Below are positions 16,840-26,968 of a DNA stretch of 64,000 bases, piece by piece. Under the pieces are notes generated by a model. It saw only the letters and a program-made list of their open reading frames with translations, was not told the origin of the DNA and did no database searches. The translations under genes were made by a program, and so were the position numbers. The stretch is taken from positions 46,356-110,355 of the forward strand of contig NZ_PHSO01000009.1 of the NCBI RefSeq assembly GCF_002870965.1. The letters are read 5' to 3'. How positions within the stretch are numbered: the first letter of the stretch is position 1; every line of letters begins with the position of its first letter. This stretch comes from Tsuneonella flava (GTDB lineage Bacteria; Pseudomonadota; Alphaproteobacteria; Sphingomonadales; Sphingomonadaceae).

Positions 16840-16893
16840 GAATCGCCGGGCCCTCTCGCCCGGCGATTCCCGGCAGCGATTCGCTATTTTTCC
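16840..16893 (+). terminator. double-hairpin terminator after ilvA
   Basis: GAATCGCCGGGC (16840-16851) pairs perfectly with GCCCGGCGATTC (16858-16869); a second small hairpin AGCG-ATT-CGCT is followed directly by ATTTTT at 16886-16891. The second hairpin plus T-run is the likely stop. Confidence 0.75.
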
Positions 16894-17004
16894 CGAAATA
16901 AGTCTTTGTTAACCAAGATAGATGGTTAAGACTCTTTTACCGTGGCCATCGGCGGGGCATAACCCCCTTCGACATTTCATTCCAAAGAGGGCGCAGCACG
17001 CACC

Positions 17005-17847
17005 GTGACGGCACCGGTCAGATTTCCCCGCTTCTTCGTGACGAGCCCCGCTCCGTGCCCCTATCTGGAAGGGCGGAGCGAGCGCAAAGTTTTCACCGAA
17101 CTCAAAGGGCCGCATGCCGACCAGTTGAACGAAGCGCTCGGCCGGATCGGTTTTCGCCGCAGCCAGACAGTGGCCTATCGCCCCAGCTGCACCGATTGTC
17201 AGGCGTGCATTTCGGTGCGGATTCCGGCCGCCGATTTCTGCCCGTCGAATGCACAGAAGCGGACCCTGAAGCGAAATTCCGACCTGATCGCAACCGAATG
17301 CCGCCCGTGGGCGACTTCGGAACAATTCGAACTGTTGCGAAAATACCTCGCTTCGCGCCATCCGGGCGGCGGCATGGCGGCGATGGATGATATTGATTAT
17401 GCCGATATGGTAGAGCATACCCCGGTAACAAGTAGCGTTATAGAATACAGGGAGCCCGCGATTGGGTCGCAGGCGGGTCGCCTGGTAGGCGCCTGCCTGA
17501 CGGATCGTCAGGGTGACGGGTTGTCGATGATTTATTCGTTCTACGACCCGGAATATAAGGTGCGATCCGGGCTTGGTAATTACATCATCCTCGAACACAT
17601 CCAGCGGGTCGCGGCCGAACGGCTCGGGTTTGTGTACCTCGGCTATTGGGTCGAAGGATCGGACCGGATGCAATACAAGGTGCGTTATCGTCCACTCGAA
17701 CTGCTTGAACGCGATGGCTGGCGGCGACTCGATCGGGCAGAGCAGGACGCGCTTATTGCCCGCGCCGTCGCCGCTCCCCCGCGTGACGATGCCCGTGCCA
17801 GCGCCGCGAAAGACGCCGCGCTCCCGCAAGTGGGCTTCGCACAGTAG
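17005..17847 (+). CDS. bpt: aspartate/glutamate leucyltransferase (N-end rule)
   Basis: A 280-residue bacterial protein transferase, homologous to eukaryotic ATE1, that moves leucine from Leu-tRNA to N-terminal Asp or Glu to mark proteins for ClpS-ClpAP degradation. C18 in [10 protein letters not shown] and the CTDCQAC block at 62-68 form the family cysteine cluster, now thought to bind zinc or an Fe-S cluster. [13 protein letters not shown] and [11 protein letters not shown] are conserved acetyltransferase-fold blocks. GTG start at 17005. The end overlaps the tamA start by 59 bases, so the two reading frames share DNA. Arginyl rather than leucyl specificity cannot be excluded. Confidence 0.92.
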   Translation: MTAPVRFPRFFVTSPAPCPYLEGRSERKVFTELKGPHADQLNEALGRIGFRRSQTVAYRPSCTDCQACISVRIPAADFCPSNAQKRTLKRNSDLIATECRPWATSEQFELLRKYLASRHPGGGMAAMDDIDYADMVEHTPVTSSVIEYREPAIGSQAGRLVGACLTDRQGDGLSMIYSFYDPEYKVRSGLGNYIILEHIQRVAAERLGFVYLGYWVEGSDRMQYKVRYRPLELLERDGWRRLDRAEQDALIARAVAAPPRDDARASAAKDAALPQVGFAQ

Positions 17848-20116
17848 CTTGCTGACGATAATCGCGGCGGCACTGGCTGCCGTGGCTGCGCCGCAGGGTG
17901 CTGTGGCGCAGGATGTCGCTGCAAACACGGCAGACCCGGCGACAGATCAGGATGCGGCTGCGACCGGGGCAGTAGAGCCGACGGTTCAACTGCCCGGCGA
18001 TCCCGCCACCGATAACCCCGCCACCGACAATCCCGCCAGACCGCGCCGCACCCCGCGAACCCTGCAGGATCTGATCCCCGATTCCGCTGTCGACGACCCG
18101 GAGGCGTGGGCGCAGCAAGGCGCGCCGCAGGAAGCTCGTGCCGATGCCGATGCCATTGCGGGCGAAAGTCTTGCTGCGGACTCGCCGCTCGACGACGCGC
18201 CGCAGATCGCCATTCCCTGGCCCGACGAACTGGATCTGCCGCAACTGGCTCCGCTGGAACCGGACGATACGATCCAGTTTGCCGATCTCGATGAAGATAT
18301 GCAGGCCCCGACACTGGAAAACGGCGATGTCCGTTCGGTGGCAGGCAATCTGAAGCTCGCTTTCCCCAAAGACGAAGCGGCGTTCCCCAAACGCGGCGAA
18401 TTCACCGACCGGTTCCGTTCGCTGTCGACCATTGCCGAACTGAACAAGGATGGGGACAATCTGGCGCAGCTCGCCGCCCGTGCGAAGTCGGACGAAGAAC
18501 TGCTGGCCACTTTGCTGCGGGTCTATGGCTATTACGACGCGCAGATTATCCGCACTGTCGAAGATAACAGCGGAGACAGCCCCGCCGCGGATGGCAAGGC
18601 GCAGGTCCGGTTCGACATCATTCCGGGGCAGCATTATCGGTTCGGCGCGATCAATATGGGCGATCTGGCGACCGCCCCCGATGCCGAAACGCTGCGTAAG
18701 GCGTTCGAAATTCAGACCGGCGATCCGATGTCGAGCGACAAGATCGTGGAAGAGCAGGCCGATCTCGACACCGCGCTGGGCGAAACCGGGTATCCGTTTG
18801 CTGCGATCAACGCGCCGTCGCTGCTGATCGATCACGACCGGGTGGAAGGCGATCTGACAATGCCGGTTCGCCCGAATGGCAAGTTCGTGTTCGGTGAAGT
18901 CGTGTCGAAAATGCCCGACTTCCTGTCGAGCCGCCATCTGGAAAAAATCGCCCGTTTCGACCGGGGCGACGTGTATCAGCGCAGCCTGTCGACCGATTTG
19001 CGCCGGGCCATTGTGGCCACCGGGCTGGTATCCACGGTCACGATCACTCCGCGCGCGGTGACTCAACCGGAAGGGGATGCGCCGGGCACTGTGGCGATGG
19101 ATGTCGAGATGACACCGGCCAAGTTGCGGACGATTGCCGGCTCGATCGGCTATGGCACGGGCGAGGGCGTCCGTGTCGAGGCGAGCTGGGAACACCGCAA
19201 CCTGTTCCCGCCCGAAGGGATGTTGCGGGTGCGCGGCATTGCCGGGACGCGTGAACAATTGCTGGGCGTGACGTTCCGCAAGAACAACTTCAACGGTCGC
19301 GATAAAGTCCTCACTGTCGATGCCTATGGATCGACAATCGATACCGATGCGTATGACGCGAACACCCTTTCGCTGATCGGTTCGCTGGAGAAGACATCGA
19401 CTCTGCTGTTCCAGAAACCGTTTAGCTGGAGCATCGGGATGGCGCTTGTCGCGACGAAAGAACGACTGAAGATTCCCGAACTGGGCCTTGTCATCCCGCT
19501 GGATACTTATTTCATCGCGGCAATCCCCGGAATGGTTGAGTTCGACACTTCGGACGATCTGCTGAACCCGACCAAGGGGTTCCGCATCGCTGGCCAGCTC
19601 TCGCCCGAGGTGTCGAGCAGAAATGGGGTGCAGAGTTTCTATGTCCGCAGTCAGGTCGATGCGGCGATTTACAAATCGGTCGGCAGTCGGGTGATCCTGG
19701 CCGCGCGTGGCAGAGTCGGTTCGATCCCTGGTGCCCCGCTCGACGAAATCGCTCCGTCGCGGCGCTTTTACGCTGGCGGCGGCGGATCGGTGCGCGGATA
19801 TGGTTACGACGCGATCGGTCCGCGTGACGAGTTCGGTGCGAACACTGGCGGACGATCGCTGGTCGAGGCTTCGTTCGAAGCGCGCATCAAGACCGGGTTC
19901 TTCGGCGGTGCGCTGCAAGTCGTGCCGTTCGTCGACGCCGGATCTGTCAGCCAGAGCGTGACGCCGACACTCGAAGATATTCGCGTCGGCGCCGGGATCG
20001 GGGTGCGCTATCTGACCGGGTTCGGCCCGCTGCGGTTCGATGTGGCCACGCCGCTCAATCCTGAGCCGGGCGATGGGCCGGTCGCGGTGTATGTATCGCT
20101 GGGGCAGGCATTCTGA
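17789..20116 (+). CDS. tamA: autotransporter/translocation assembly module TamA
   Basis: Outer-membrane Omp85-family protein of 775 residues from [16 protein letters not shown] signal peptide ([19 protein letters not shown], cleavage near AVAQ) leads to an Asp/Ala/Pro-rich linker with a DNPAT repeat, then POTRA domains ([33 protein letters not shown]) and a C-terminal 16-strand barrel with [17 protein letters not shown], the conserved VRGY of the lid-lock loop, and a terminal Phe (SLGQAF). It works with TamB to insert outer-membrane proteins or move lipids. I chose the ATG that keeps Arg/Lys before the hydrophobic core; a TTG at 17848 is an alternative. The stop shares one base with tamB. Confidence 0.92.
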   Translation: MPVPAPRKTPRSRKWASHSSLLTIIAAALAAVAAPQGAVAQDVAANTADPATDQDAAATGAVEPTVQLPGDPATDNPATDNPARPRRTPRTLQDLIPDSAVDDPEAWAQQGAPQEARADADAIAGESLAADSPLDDAPQIAIPWPDELDLPQLAPLEPDDTIQFADLDEDMQAPTLENGDVRSVAGNLKLAFPKDEAAFPKRGEFTDRFRSLSTIAELNKDGDNLAQLAARAKSDEELLATLLRVYGYYDAQIIRTVEDNSGDSPAADGKAQVRFDIIPGQHYRFGAINMGDLATAPDAETLRKAFEIQTGDPMSSDKIVEEQADLDTALGETGYPFAAINAPSLLIDHDRVEGDLTMPVRPNGKFVFGEVVSKMPDFLSSRHLEKIARFDRGDVYQRSLSTDLRRAIVATGLVSTVTITPRAVTQPEGDAPGTVAMDVEMTPAKLRTIAGSIGYGTGEGVRVEASWEHRNLFPPEGMLRVRGIAGTREQLLGVTFRKNNFNGRDKVLTVDAYGSTIDTDAYDANTLSLIGSLEKTSTLLFQKPFSWSIGMALVATKERLKIPELGLVIPLDTYFIAAIPGMVEFDTSDDLLNPTKGFRIAGQLSPEVSSRNGVQSFYVRSQVDAAIYKSVGSRVILAARGRVGSIPGAPLDEIAPSRRFYAGGGGSVRGYGYDAIGPRDEFGANTGGRSLVEASFEARIKTGFFGGALQVVPFVDAGSVSQSVTPTLEDIRVGAGIGVRYLTGFGPLRFDVATPLNPEPGDGPVAVYVSLGQAF

Positions 20117-23100
20117 TGAGCGACAGCGAAACTCCACAGCCGGATACGGATTCGGTAGCGGACACTGCGCCCGAAACCGGGGCAGAGCAGGCTGCCGCGC
20201 CGCGCCGTTCGCTGGGCCGCAGGGTGGGCAAATGGGCCATCGGAATTGTGGTTGGCATCGCTCTGCTGATCGCCGCCGGTGTCGCAATCCTCAACAGTCC
20301 GATCGGGCACCGTTTCGTGGTCGATCAGATCGCCAAAGTGGCACCGGCATCGGGCCTGCGGGTCAAGATCGGGCGGATCGATGGCAATCTGTATGGCACC
20401 GCCACGCTGCACGATGTGACGCTGTCCGATCCGAAGGGGCCGTTCCTGCGGGTGCCGCGGGTCGATCTCGACTGGCGACCGCTCCACTGGCTTTCGAGTG
20501 GGCTCGACGTGCGCGAACTGGTGACGCATCGCGGCACTTTGCTGCGCCAGCCGCAGCTTCTGCCCGGCGATCCCGATGCACCGATCCTGCCCAATTTCGA
20601 TATCCGCGTGGATCGCCTGCAAATCAGGGATCTGACGATTGCCAAGGGGATCGCGGGCGATAAATCGCACAAAGTGAACCTGCTGGCGCAGGCCAATATT
20701 CGCAGCGGCAAAGTCTATCTCAAGGCCGATGGCAAGCTGGGCGCGGAAGACCGGCTGCATGCGTTGATCGATGCCGAACCCGATGGGGACAAATTCGATA
20801 TCGATGCCGATTATGTCGCCGCCAAAGATGGGGTGCTGGCCGGATTGATCGGTGCCGATGCCGGATATCGCGGCAAAGTGTTCGGCAATGGCACGTGGAC
20901 CCAGTGGAAGGGCGGCGGGGTCGTCACCCGCGACGGTGCGCCGTTTGTCGCGTTCCAGCTCAGGAACTATGCCGGAACATATTCGATTGCCGGGCAGGCA
21001 CAGCCTGCGCCGCTGCTCGATGGCATTCCCGCGCGGCTGGCGGGCAAGACAGTATCCTATCTTGGGCTTGGCAGGCTCGATAACAGTGTGCTCGATGGGA
21101 AGCTGCAACTGGTTGCCAGCGGGCTGCGCGGCACGGCCAACGGTACGCTCGATCTGGGCAACAATCTGGCGCGCAAGCTCGCGGTCGATGCACAGTTGAC
21201 CGATCCGGGGCTGCTCGGCCCGGATTCGCGGATCGAAGGGCTGACGTTGAAGGCGGTGCTGGATGGCAAGTTCCGCGACCTGTCTATCGCGCACACGCTG
21301 TCGCTGGCGAAATTCGCATCCGGCACGACGCAGTTGAGCGACGTAGTGCAGAAAGGCACGGCGACATACGACGGTGCGCGCTGGGTCTTGCCGCTGAATG
21401 CGACTGTGGGCCGGGTGGCCACCGGATCGGCGCAAGTCGATCCGCGACTGATCGGCGGCACACTCAACGGCACAGTGACTTATGCTGGCAGCAAGCTGGC
21501 ATCGGACCGGCTGGCTCTGAAATTCCCCGGTGCGGAGGCGCAGCTCGCGCTGGCGGGCGATACCGACAAGGGCACTTACCGGCTGACCGGCCCGGTGGTG
21601 GCCAACGGGCTGGCGCTGGATAATGTCGGTAAGCTCAATGCCGCTGCCGATATCGATTTCGCTTACGGGCAGGGACCGTGGACGCTTTCCGCCGATTTCC
21701 AGGGACGCATTCCGCGCGTGACCAATGGCACCATCGCCAACGTGGCCGGGCCGGATATCCGGTTGCGCGGCGGGGTGACGATGGCGGCCAACACCGCGAT
21801 CACGCTTCGCAATCTGCGGCTCAATGCAGCTAAGCTGACACTTTCTGCCAATGGCACTGTTGCGCCAGACCGCAGCACGTTACGCGGCAGCGGGAAGAGC
21901 GCGGATTACGGCCCGTTCACGGTCGAGGGCGGATATACCAGCCGCGGGCCGGAAGCGGTGCTGGTATTTGCCGATCCGCTGCCTGCTGCCGGGCTGAAAG
22001 ATGTGCGCGTCGCGCTCGCCCCGATAGAGGGCGGCTTCGGTATCGAGACGAAGGGTGAATCGATGCTCGGCCCGTTCGCGGGCACGCTGGGGCTTTATTC
22101 CCCCGCCAATGGCCCGACCCGGCTGGCGATCGAGAAGCTCGACGTGTGGAAGACTTCGGTCACCGGCGAAATCATGCTGGGCGAAGGCGGCGCCGATGGT
22201 ACGCTGGCGCTGGCTGGCGGCGGGCTGGACGGGACAGTCGCGATTTCCCCGCGCGATGGCGGGCAGGCGTTCGCTGTCGATCTGAAAGCACGCAAGGCGG
22301 CCTTCGGTGGCGAGACACCGCTATCGATTTCCAGCGCCACGATCACAGGCAATGGCTTGCTGAAAGAAGGGTCGAGCACGATCAACGGCAATATCGTGGC
22401 GCAAGGCATCGGTTACGACGGGATGTATCTGTCGCGGATGTCGGCGCAGGCGAAGCTGGTGAACGGCAGCGGCACGGCCACAGCGGCGCTGGCAGGGCGA
22501 CGCGGCAGCCCGTTCGTGTTGCAGCTCGATGCGAAGATTGCGCCCGAACGCTATGCCGTGGCCGCGCGCGGCAGCTATGCCGGCAAGCCGATTGCAATGC
22601 CGCGCCGCGCCGTTGTGGTGAAGCAGGAAGATGGCGGCTGGCAGTTGCAGCCGACACAGGTCAACTTTGCCGGCGGCGCGATGATCGCACAGGGCACTTT
22701 CGATAACGGGCAAGTGGCCGGTCGCCTGCAACTGGCGGATATGCCGCTGTCGCTGGCCGATATTGCCGGGGCCGATCTGGGGCTGGATGGCAAGATTTCA
22801 GGCGTAGTCGATATCGCGGGCGAACGGGGCGGTCTGCCCACCGGCGAAGCGCGGGTGAAGATCGACGGCCTATCGCGTTCGGGCCTTGTGCTCACCTCGC
22901 GGCCGGTCGATCTGGCGCTGGTGCTCAAGCTGACGCAGGATCAACTCGCCACCCGCGCGGTGATCGACGATGCCGATGGCAAGCGGCTGGGCCGGTTGCA
23001 GGGCCGCATATCGGGCTTGCCACAGGATGGCGGGCTGGCCGATCGGTTGCGGGCGGGTAGCCTGTTCGCACAACTGCGTTATTCCGGTCCGGCGGATGCA

Positions 23101-24348
23101 CTGTGGCGGTTGGCGGCGATCAACACTTTCGACCTCACCGGGCCGCTATCGGTGGCGGCTGATGTGACGGGCACACTGTCCAGTCCGCAGGTTCGCGGAT
23201 CGCTGGCGAGCGATAACATGCGTTTGCGGAGCGGGCTGTCCGGCACCGATATCAGCAAAGTGAAAGCGCGCGGTACGTTCTCCGGCTCGCGCCTGCGGCT
23301 CACTTCATTCTCTGGCACAGCGCCCAATGGCGGCACCGTTGTCGGCAGCGGCACGGTCGATCTCAGCGAAATGAGCGCGGATCGCGGGCCGCAGCTCGAC
23401 TTGCGGCTGGCCGCGCGCAACGCGGCCTTGCTCGATGCCAACGGTCTGACCGCGACCGTCACCGGGCCGATGCGGATCGTATCGCGCGGCTTCGGCGGCA
23501 CGATTGCCGGGCGGCTGCGGGTCAACGGGGCCAGCTGGCGCATGGGGATGGCCACGGCGGCATCGGAATTGCCGCAGATCCGCACCCGCGAAATCAACGT
23601 CCCGCCCGATCTGGCACCGCGTCAGGCGCGCACCGGTCCCTGGCGCTATATGATCGATGCCACCGCCGAAGGCGGGGTCGATGTGCGCGGCATGGGTCTG
23701 GACAGCGAATGGGATGCCGATATCCGCCTGCGCGGGACGACCGACGATCCGCGCATCGGCGGGCGGGCGCAAGTGGTGCGCGGCGACTATACCTTCGCCA
23801 GCACGCAGTTCGACCTGACTCGCGGGCGGATCACTTTTGACGAGAGCGTGCCGATCGATCCGCGCCTGGATATCGTGGCCGAAACGACCAAGAACGATCT
23901 GACGGTGACGGTGAAGGTGCAGGGCAATGCCATGCAGCCGGAAATCACCTTCTCCTCCAATCCGGCCTACCCGGAAGAGGAAATCCTGTCGCGCCTGCTG
24001 TTTGGCGGATCGATCACCAGCCTTTCGGCCACCGATGCCCTGCAACTGGGTGCAGCGGTCGCATCGCTGCAAGGTGGCGGCGGGCTGGACCCGATCAACC
24101 AGTTGCGGAGCGCTATCGGGCTGGACCGCCTGCGTATCGTGAGTGCGGACCCGGCGATCAACCGTGAAACCTCGGTCGCGCTGGGCAAGAACATCGGCCG
24201 CAAGTTCTATGTCGAAATCATCACCGACGGGCGCGGATACAGTGCCACGAATGTCGAATTCCGCATTACCTCGTGGCTGTCGCTGCTGGGGTCGATTTCG
24301 ACGATCGGGCGCGATTCAATCGGGGCGAAGGCCAGCAAGGATTACTGA
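20116..24348 (+). CDS. tamB: translocation and assembly module protein TamB
   Basis: A 1410-residue inner-membrane-anchored AsmA-like protein spanning the periplasm. A cytoplasmic tail rich in Asp/Glu/Ala precedes one membrane helix at about 35-57 (WAIGIVVGIALLIAAGVAI). The long middle is beta-helical repeat, forming a hydrophobic groove thought to carry phospholipids. The last 330 residues are the TamB/DUF490 domain, with YTFASTQFDLTRGRITFD and a C-terminal DSIGAKASKDY. Start ATG overlaps tamA by one base. It is long for the family (E. coli 1259) but this is common in alphaproteobacteria. The tamA-tamB pair is functionally one system. Confidence 0.93.
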   Translation: MSDSETPQPDTDSVADTAPETGAEQAAAPRRSLGRRVGKWAIGIVVGIALLIAAGVAILNSPIGHRFVVDQIAKVAPASGLRVKIGRIDGNLYGTATLHDVTLSDPKGPFLRVPRVDLDWRPLHWLSSGLDVRELVTHRGTLLRQPQLLPGDPDAPILPNFDIRVDRLQIRDLTIAKGIAGDKSHKVNLLAQANIRSGKVYLKADGKLGAEDRLHALIDAEPDGDKFDIDADYVAAKDGVLAGLIGADAGYRGKVFGNGTWTQWKGGGVVTRDGAPFVAFQLRNYAGTYSIAGQAQPAPLLDGIPARLAGKTVSYLGLGRLDNSVLDGKLQLVASGLRGTANGTLDLGNNLARKLAVDAQLTDPGLLGPDSRIEGLTLKAVLDGKFRDLSIAHTLSLAKFASGTTQLSDVVQKGTATYDGARWVLPLNATVGRVATGSAQVDPRLIGGTLNGTVTYAGSKLASDRLALKFPGAEAQLALAGDTDKGTYRLTGPVVANGLALDNVGKLNAAADIDFAYGQGPWTLSADFQGRIPRVTNGTIANVAGPDIRLRGGVTMAANTAITLRNLRLNAAKLTLSANGTVAPDRSTLRGSGKSADYGPFTVEGGYTSRGPEAVLVFADPLPAAGLKDVRVALAPIEGGFGIETKGESMLGPFAGTLGLYSPANGPTRLAIEKLDVWKTSVTGEIMLGEGGADGTLALAGGGLDGTVAISPRDGGQAFAVDLKARKAAFGGETPLSISSATITGNGLLKEGSSTINGNIVAQGIGYDGMYLSRMSAQAKLVNGSGTATAALAGRRGSPFVLQLDAKIAPERYAVAARGSYAGKPIAMPRRAVVVKQEDGGWQLQPTQVNFAGGAMIAQGTFDNGQVAGRLQLADMPLSLADIAGADLGLDGKISGVVDIAGERGGLPTGEARVKIDGLSRSGLVLTSRPVDLALVLKLTQDQLATRAVIDDADGKRLGRLQGRISGLPQDGGLADRLRAGSLFAQLRYSGPADALWRLAAINTFDLTGPLSVAADVTGTLSSPQVRGSLASDNMRLRSGLSGTDISKVKARGTFSGSRLRLTSFSGTAPNGGTVVGSGTVDLSEMSADRGPQLDLRLAARNAALLDANGLTATVTGPMRIVSRGFGGTIAGRLRVNGASWRMGMATAASELPQIRTREINVPPDLAPRQARTGPWRYMIDATAEGGVDVRGMGLDSEWDADIRLRGTTDDPRIGGRAQVVRGDYTFASTQFDLTRGRITFDESVPIDPRLDIVAETTKNDLTVTVKVQGNAMQPEITFSSNPAYPEEEILSRLLFGGSITSLSATDALQLGAAVASLQGGGGLDPINQLRSAIGLDRLRIVSADPAINRETSVALGKNIGRKFYVEIITDGRGYSATNVEFRITSWLSLLGSISTIGRDSIGAKASKDY

Positions 24349-24407
24349 TCTTCGCCCTGTGAATCACAGCGTGAACCGCCCGGTGAATCGTGCTGCGGAA
24401 AGCCGCT

Positions 24408-24998
24408 TTACTGCTGTGCTGTGGCGGGTGGAGCGGCTTTCTTCAGCAGCCCGCTGATCGGCATCGCCACACCGTTGCTGGCAGCGATGGCCTGCCCGTC
24501 GAGAGTCGCGCGCGATCCGTCCGCACCCGTGACGACGATCTTGCCGTCTTCCTGCGTGAAGGTGACAGTGTTGCCACCCATCGTCCGCATTTCGACGGAG
24601 CCGTTGTTTTCCGCGATGGCGGTTTCAATCGCCGCGGTCGTCAGTGCGCCGGGCAGGATATGATCGCGCAACACCGCGACCAGTTCGGGCCGATGGGCGG
24701 CATCGGTCAATGTTTTGCCCGTTTTGCCCAATGCCTCGAACGCGCTGTTTTCCGGCACCAGCACGGTATAACTGCCGGGGCCATCGAACACCCCGGCCAG
24801 CCCGGCTTCCGCCATCGCGTCGGACACTTGCGACAGTTCGCTCTGCCCCGCGATGACAGAGGCGAGGGTGCGAGTGGTCTTATCGGCCAGAGTGGGGCTG
24901 GCCTTGTCCGACGTTTCTTCGCCATTGCCCGAACAGGCGGCGAGCGGAACCATCAGGCCGACCAGCGTAGCGGCGGCGAGCATTTTTGTGGCTTTCAT
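24408..24998 (-). CDS. fasciclin-domain lipoprotein
   Basis: A 196-residue lipoprotein. MKATKMLAAATLVGLMVPLA is followed by the lipobox LAAC (Cys22), then a Gly/Glu-rich spacer and one fasciclin (FAS1) domain: AGVFDGPGSYTVLVPENSAF and the C-terminal IAASNGVAMPISGLL, replacing the canonical NGVIHVID-type end. FAS1 domains mediate adhesion or protein contacts at the cell surface. The codon before (five codons further up is an alternative start) is ignored because the lipoprotein signal fits here. It starts 11 bases after the upstream secreted protein gene, so the two are probably one operon. Confidence 0.88.
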   Translation of the reverse strand: MKATKMLAAATLVGLMVPLAACSGNGEETSDKASPTLADKTTRTLASVIAGQSELSQVSDAMAEAGLAGVFDGPGSYTVLVPENSAFEALGKTGKTLTDAAHRPELVAVLRDHILPGALTTAAIETAIAENNGSVEMRTMGGNTVTFTQEDGKIVVTGADGSRATLDGQAIAASNGVAMPISGLLKKAAPPATAQQ

Positions 24999-25009
24999 TG
25001 GACGGCTCC

Positions 25010-26107
25010 TCAACTCAACAGCTCGATTGCGGCTGTGATAAGCCGGGTCTTGGGATCGACCTGATACACATAGCCATCGGCATAGCGGTAATGGGCATCG
25101 GGGCTGTCGTAGTAGCGATCCTGATAGGCATAGGGCACGTTATACACGCCGTATCCGGCAGGCATCGGCTGACCCACATTGAACTCATCGCCGGTCAGCA
25201 ATGCGGCGATGGAAGTGATCGCCTGCGTGCCGGGATCGACCCGGTACAGCACGTTATCGGCATAGCGATACGCATCGGGCTGCCCCAGATTGTAGTAATC
25301 GGCATAGTAGCCGGGCACTTCAGTCTGGCGGTAATAGCTCGGCCACTGGCTCCCGATCGACAGCGCACCGCCCAGCAAAGGGATATAGCCGAGGATCGAA
25401 TCCCCGCTGATGCGATAAAGATACCCGTTGTCATACCGGTAATCGTTGCCCGACAGTCGGTCATATCCCCACCATGACGGGCGATTGTAAAACGCATGCC
25501 AGGTATCGGGGCGTTTGTTCAACTGGCCCGGAGGTGTGCAGCCAGTGCCTTTTTTAGCCAGGCCGGGCGGGCACCCGTCGATCAGGCCGTGGTTGATGGT
25601 CCGGTCGATATGCGCGATCCGCGTTACCCGGCGAACAGGGTGACTGGCATCGGCACCGCGCAGATCGTTGCGGTCGGCCAATCCCCTGGCACCGTTGTTC
25701 CCACCTGCTTTGTTCACCGGCATGGCTTTGCCCGAATTGCCGCGGTCAGGGCTATTGCCAGCCGCGTGTTGGGCCTTGTCCGGCTTGCCCGGTTTCATCG
25801 TGGCAGAGGGGGTATGGTTGTCGGGCGCGGATTTGGCATTGTTGCCGTTACCCCGCACGGCGGCGGCTTGTGCGGCCTTCATCGCAGGGCCGTTGGCGGT
25901 CTTGTCCTTTTGCGGGCCCTTTTGCGGGCCCTGATTGGATTTGTCGTTCTTTGCGGAATTGTCCTGCTTCATCGCGGGGCCATTGTCGGCGGATTTGCCG
26001 TTGCCGTTTTCGTGGCCGCCGCCGGGGGCAGCGAATGCAGTCGTCGGCAACACGCCGATGGTAGCGGCAAACGCCAGCCTCGCCGCACCCGCTAGTATGG
26101 TACGCAT
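25010..26107 (-). CDS. exported protein with Asn/Lys-rich region and triple tyrosine repeat
   Basis: A 365-residue exported protein from MRTILAGAARLAFAATIGVL (signal peptide ending AFA). Residues about 27-150 are low complexity, rich in Asn, Lys, Gly and Pro, with QKGPQKD-type repeats. The C-terminal third has three related units: YRYDNGYLYRISGDS, YRYADNVLYRVDPGT and YRYADGYVYQVDPKT, each followed by an Ile/Leu-rich stretch (GYIPLLGG, ITSIAALLTG, ITAAIELLS). I do not recognise a named family; RcnB-like or cell-surface roles are possible. It is followed within 11 bases by the fasciclin lipoprotein, hinting at a joint surface role. Confidence 0.75.
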   Translation of the reverse strand: MRTILAGAARLAFAATIGVLPTTAFAAPGGGHENGNGKSADNGPAMKQDNSAKNDKSNQGPQKGPQKDKTANGPAMKAAQAAAVRGNGNNAKSAPDNHTPSATMKPGKPDKAQHAAGNSPDRGNSGKAMPVNKAGGNNGARGLADRNDLRGADASHPVRRVTRIAHIDRTINHGLIDGCPPGLAKKGTGCTPPGQLNKRPDTWHAFYNRPSWWGYDRLSGNDYRYDNGYLYRISGDSILGYIPLLGGALSIGSQWPSYYRQTEVPGYYADYYNLGQPDAYRYADNVLYRVDPGTQAITSIAALLTGDEFNVGQPMPAGYGVYNVPYAYQDRYYDSPDAHYRYADGYVYQVDPKTRLITAAIELLS

Positions 26108-26181
26108 GATCGTCTCCTTTGGCCGATAGAACGGGTGATCCTGTCGGGTTGTTCCGACCTGAAGACTCAATGATTTGCGTG

Positions 26182-26757
26182 CTACTCGCTGCCGTAGAGT
26201 CTGGCCTCTGCCGCTCGCCGCGCAATCAGGCCGTTCAGCACGCGACCACCGGCCCGGTTCCAGCGGGCGAATTCCGCTTTGGCACCGGTATAGTCGCCGG
26301 CGTTATGGCGGGCGGTCAGAGTGGCGCGGGCGATGGCGCCGGTGTTGTAATGGAAACTGACCAGCGCATCGAACTGCGCCTGCGTAGTTGGGCTTTGTCC
26401 GATTGCAGCGGTCACTTCGGCTGAATAGCGGGCCAGATCGCTTTCCAGCCGGGCATCACATTGCGCCTGTGTCCAGACCGTATCCGGGCCGATCCCGCTG
26501 CCGGTTGCACCCCAGCCGATGGTCCACGGTGCGCCGCCGGTCCCCGGATCGGGGTAGGCGGCGACCATGCCATCGCCGCGCAAACGGGCGCAGCTTTCGA
26601 AACGTTTGATCAGCGCAATGCCATCGGCAGACACGCTGCGAACTGGCTTTTCAGCTAATGCGGCATCGATAGCTGTGTCGAGCGCGCTCACTTCGCTGCC
26701 GGTGAAACCCCGGCGGAGCATATGGCGGACAGTATCGAAAATGGTCTTGCGGTGCAT
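26182..26757 (-). CDS. T4-type lysozyme (endolysin) family protein
   Basis: A 191-residue protein from MHRKTIFDTVRHML. The core IALIKRFESCARLRGDG and AAYPDPGTGGAPWTIGWG follows the Glu-x8-Asp-x5-Thr pattern of GH24 lysozymes, with the catalytic Glu in RFE. FDALVSFHYNTGAIARATLT and RAGGRVLNGLIARRAAEARL are the typical C-terminal helices. It has no clear signal peptide; the N-terminal 50 residues are helical and of unknown role. Such genes are usually phage endolysins, but no other phage gene lies near. It may cut peptidoglycan during growth, or be a prophage remnant or a gene-transfer-agent-type lysin. Confidence 0.85.
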   Translation of the reverse strand: MHRKTIFDTVRHMLRRGFTGSEVSALDTAIDAALAEKPVRSVSADGIALIKRFESCARLRGDGMVAAYPDPGTGGAPWTIGWGATGSGIGPDTVWTQAQCDARLESDLARYSAEVTAAIGQSPTTQAQFDALVSFHYNTGAIARATLTARHNAGDYTGAKAEFARWNRAGGRVLNGLIARRAAEARLYGSE

Positions 26758-26880
26758 GGCTGGCCCCTTCGCTGGTGAATGAGGCCGCACCATCTGGCAG
26801 CAGATCGGAGAGTAGGAAACCCGCCCGGTGTCGGCAGCGCAGACAAGGCGGCTGTCTCTGACTCCATCGCCCCCTCACTA

Positions 26881-26968
26881 CGTCGCCCCGGACTTGATCC
26901 GGGGCCCAGCTTTTTGTCCTGTGGCGGGCCAGAGGAAGCTGGACCCCGGCTCGGTGGCCGGGGTGACG
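26881..26968 (-). repeat. composite palindromic element, copy 2, inverted
   Basis: Begins CGTCGCCCCGGACTTGATCC and ends GGTGGCCGGGGTGACG. Read on the minus strand it has the same order of blocks as 11631-11717; only the centre differs. Both copies lie between genes near convergent or terminal positions. Confidence 0.8.

Noticed and set aside
17753..20287. 844-codon minus-strand frame opposite tamA
   Set aside because: Shadow of tamA; Arg/His-rich with no motif, and it spans bpt and tamB ends.
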